Of a DNA stretch of 64,000 nt, positions 62,596 to 64,000 are shown one piece after another. Both the position numbers and the translations under genes were made by a program. The DNA is from Rhodocytophaga rosea (GTDB lineage: Bacteria; Bacteroidota; Bacteroidia; Cytophagales; 172606-1): the NCBI RefSeq assembly GCF_010119975.1, contig NZ_CP048222.1:8284501-8348500 (forward strand). Reading direction: 5' to 3'. The notes beneath the pieces were generated by a model. That model saw only the letters and a program-made list of their open reading frames with translations, ran no database searches and had not been told where the DNA came from. Position 1 is the first letter of the stretch. Each line of letters opens with the position of its first letter.

Positions 62596-63633
62596 TTATT
62601 TAACCCGAAGCCTTCGTCCTGTTTTGAGAAGTGTCCGGGTGGAAATGCGGTTGATTTTACACAGGTACGAGACTGATACACCATATCTGCGGGCTATTTT
62701 CCCCAGGTTATCGCCAGACCGCACTGTATGGTACACCGTTCGCCGGACAACCGCTTTTTTCTGGGTACCAAAATAGGCAAAATGTTCCGGTGTGAGGGTA
62801 AATATCTGGGACTTTAGTTTGTTATTATCAAAATCGTAGATATTAATGGGATTGATGGCATTGCCCTGGTAGCGGATTTCCATATGCAAATGTGGCCCCG
62901 AACTTCGCCCGGTACTGCCTCCGAGCCCAATCGTATCCCCGGCTTTTACCAGTTGCCCCACTTCCACATCCTGCCGGCTCAGGTGGCCATATAACGTTTC
63001 CAGTCCATTATAATGCCTGAGCAAGACATAGTTTCCCCAGCCACTGGCATCAAACCGGACAATACGTACGATCCCATCAAAGGCTGCCCTTACCGGATCG
63101 CCAGTGTTCAGGTCGAGGTCGGTACCATAGTGCCAGCGGTATCCCCGGAAACCAAAATTAGAGTTTACCTGTGCCGAAGCCAGGGGAGGCGACCACATCT
63201 GCCCTTTTGCCTCATCATACAAATTTATGACGACTGTATCTTCAAACTTGGTAGGATCAATTTTGTAGGGGTTTACATTTCTGGAATCCCAGATGGAATA
63301 ATATTCAGCTACCTTTACCCAGACACAATCTACCTTGATTTCTTCCGCAACTTCCACAACACTCAAAGTACCTTCATCAGCGGTCGTGGTATCTTCACTT
63401 ACAATAGACGGTACTTTTACCGGCGCATAATCTGAGAAAGACTCGTCCATTTCAGATTCAACCGGGGGTTCTTCCTCTGCAGGAGGCGTTGTTTCTTCTT
63501 TTGGGGGTTCTTTTTTGGGTTCCGGTGCTTTAATCTTTACCGGATTTTTGAATCTTTTTCTTTCCTGTGCATGCACCTGTCCGGTGAGCGAAATGCATAC
63601 AAACAAGGTAAGTATATATAAGAATAAACGCAT
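62596..63633 (-). CDS. M23 peptidase with C-terminal LysM domain
   Basis: The 345-residue secreted protein has a signal peptide (1-22), a Pro/Glu-rich linker (about 30-70), and an M23 (LytM) domain with the zinc ligands H168 and D172 (HYGTDLD) and H248/H250 (GPHLHME), plus H217. A LysM peptidoglycan-binding domain is at 301-344 (YHTVRSGDNLGKIARRYGVS). It is a lytic endopeptidase of the cell wall. Domain order is unusual only in that LysM is at the C-terminus. Its promoter region is the edge gap 63634-64000. Confidence 0.92.
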   Translation of the reverse strand: MRLFLYILTLFVCISLTGQVHAQERKRFKNPVKIKAPEPKKEPPKEETTPPAEEEPPVESEMDESFSDYAPVKVPSIVSEDTTTADEGTLSVVEVAEEIKVDCVWVKVAEYYSIWDSRNVNPYKIDPTKFEDTVVINLYDEAKGQMWSPPLASAQVNSNFGFRGYRWHYGTDLDLNTGDPVRAAFDGIVRIVRFDASGWGNYVLLRHYNGLETLYGHLSRQDVEVGQLVKAGDTIGLGGSTGRSSGPHLHMEIRYQGNAINPINIYDFDNNKLKSQIFTLTPEHFAYFGTQKKAVVRRTVYHTVRSGDNLGKIARRYGVSVSYLCKINRISTRTLLKTGRRLRVK

Positions 63634-64000
63634 TTGTTACTGGGTTGAAAGCGATACAAATTAAAAATTACGGCTGGCCACAGGATACCTACACTTTTGG
63701 CAGATAAGGGTTGTGATAGACCGTAATTTCAAAATTTTGCTTCTACATTAAATTAATAGTACTAAGTATTAGAATTCTTCAATGCTTATGCTAGTATACA
63801 AATAATAATCGGTTATGAAAATTCATCAAATCCCTGCCTTTCTTAACCATTTATTCAGCTATGAATAGTGCTCAGGTTCTGGCTTAAAACGCAAAAATCC
63901 TGTATGGCTATATTCACCATTTTGTATCATTTTCAAAGTTGCGTAAAAATACCTGTCCAACCAACAAAAAACTGCTATTCCCCGACAAAATACTCTGGAA
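63634..64000. other. 367-bp region at the right edge
   Basis: Upstream of the M23 peptidase gene on the minus strand. I see no coding frame with support and no strong hairpin. Confidence 0.55.

Noticed and set aside
1-64000. CRISPR arrays, tRNA and rRNA genes, transposases, phage genes
   Set aside because: Looked for regular direct repeats with spacers, tRNA-like arms, and transposase or integrase motifs; none seen.

Overview
The window reads as chromosomal DNA of a free-living Bacteroidetes bacterium, most likely a cytophagalean (a Rhodocytophaga-like genus is my guess, not proven). Support: an ECF sigma factor, FecR anti-sigma factor and TonB-dependent receptor of the Bacteroidetes type, an STN domain, GIN-domain (DUF2807) and PorT-like envelope proteins, a bacillithiol deacetylase, TAnnTTTG-like -7 promoter elements, and starts that often lack a Shine-Dalgarno sequence. 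I see no tRNA, rRNA, CRISPR array, transposase or phage gene.

Layout. 1-9.1 kb: a frameshifted serine-hydrolase-like gene, three two-domain universal stress proteins, an AI-2E family permease, an SDR enzyme and a flavodoxin. FNR-like boxes (TGAT-N4-ATCA) lie upstream of three of these units. 9.3-15.2 kb: a reactive-sulfur module on the minus strand with a lipoprotein, a Crp/Fnr regulator, a TauE/SafE exporter, a CstB-like persulfide dioxygenase-rhodanese fusion, a rhodanese, a split YeeE/YedE transporter pair and an NTF2-like lipoprotein. Its two main genes carry a GTGA[C/T]-N4-GTCAC box at the same distance from a -7 element. 15.2-19.6 kb: a YdeI-like protein, inorganic pyrophosphatase, an RRM protein and several small unknown genes. 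19.7-26.2 kb: a transglutaminase-like protein, then a membrane-lipid block (fatty acid hydroxylase, cyclopropane synthase-like enzyme, two front-end-type desaturases) ending in a cold-shock protein. 26.4-34.7 kb: small membrane proteins, an MFS carrier, a Na+/Ca2+ exchanger, a second Crp/Fnr regulator divergent from a purine-salvage pair, and an AT-rich island with an unknown gene.

35-41 kb: an FtsX/MacB-type permease faces a DoxX-like protein and an NtrC-type two-component pair. The divergent region holds a sigma-54-type promoter and a perfect palindrome that could be the regulator's enhancer. 41-43.4 kb: GTP cyclohydrolase I with a 6-pyruvoyl-tetrahydropterin synthase (C-x5-HGH type), and an HD-phosphohydrolase/CoaD fusion. 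43.5-50 kb: a surface-signalling operon in which the STN domain sits on a 16-residue surface-repeat protein, not on the TonB receptor, and FecR has no sigma factor beside it. 50-64 kb: threonine catabolism (Kbl and an epimerase-type threonine dehydrogenase), isocitrate dehydrogenase, enoyl-CoA hydratase, a polysaccharide flippase, dUTPase, a stand-alone ECF sigma factor, a lactone-oxidase-like flavoprotein, bacillithiol deacetylase BshB1 and an M23/LysM peptidase.

How it fits together: stress proteins, persulfide oxidation and bacillithiol synthesis (the likely thiol carrier of the persulfide) form a redox/low-oxygen theme probably run by Crp/Fnr regulators. Desaturases, CFA-like synthase, Csp and RRM protein form a membrane-fluidity/cold theme. 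The strongest new leads are the Crp/Fnr box architecture, the sigma-54 promoter/enhancer at the FtsX permease, the displaced STN domain and the HD-CoaD fusion.
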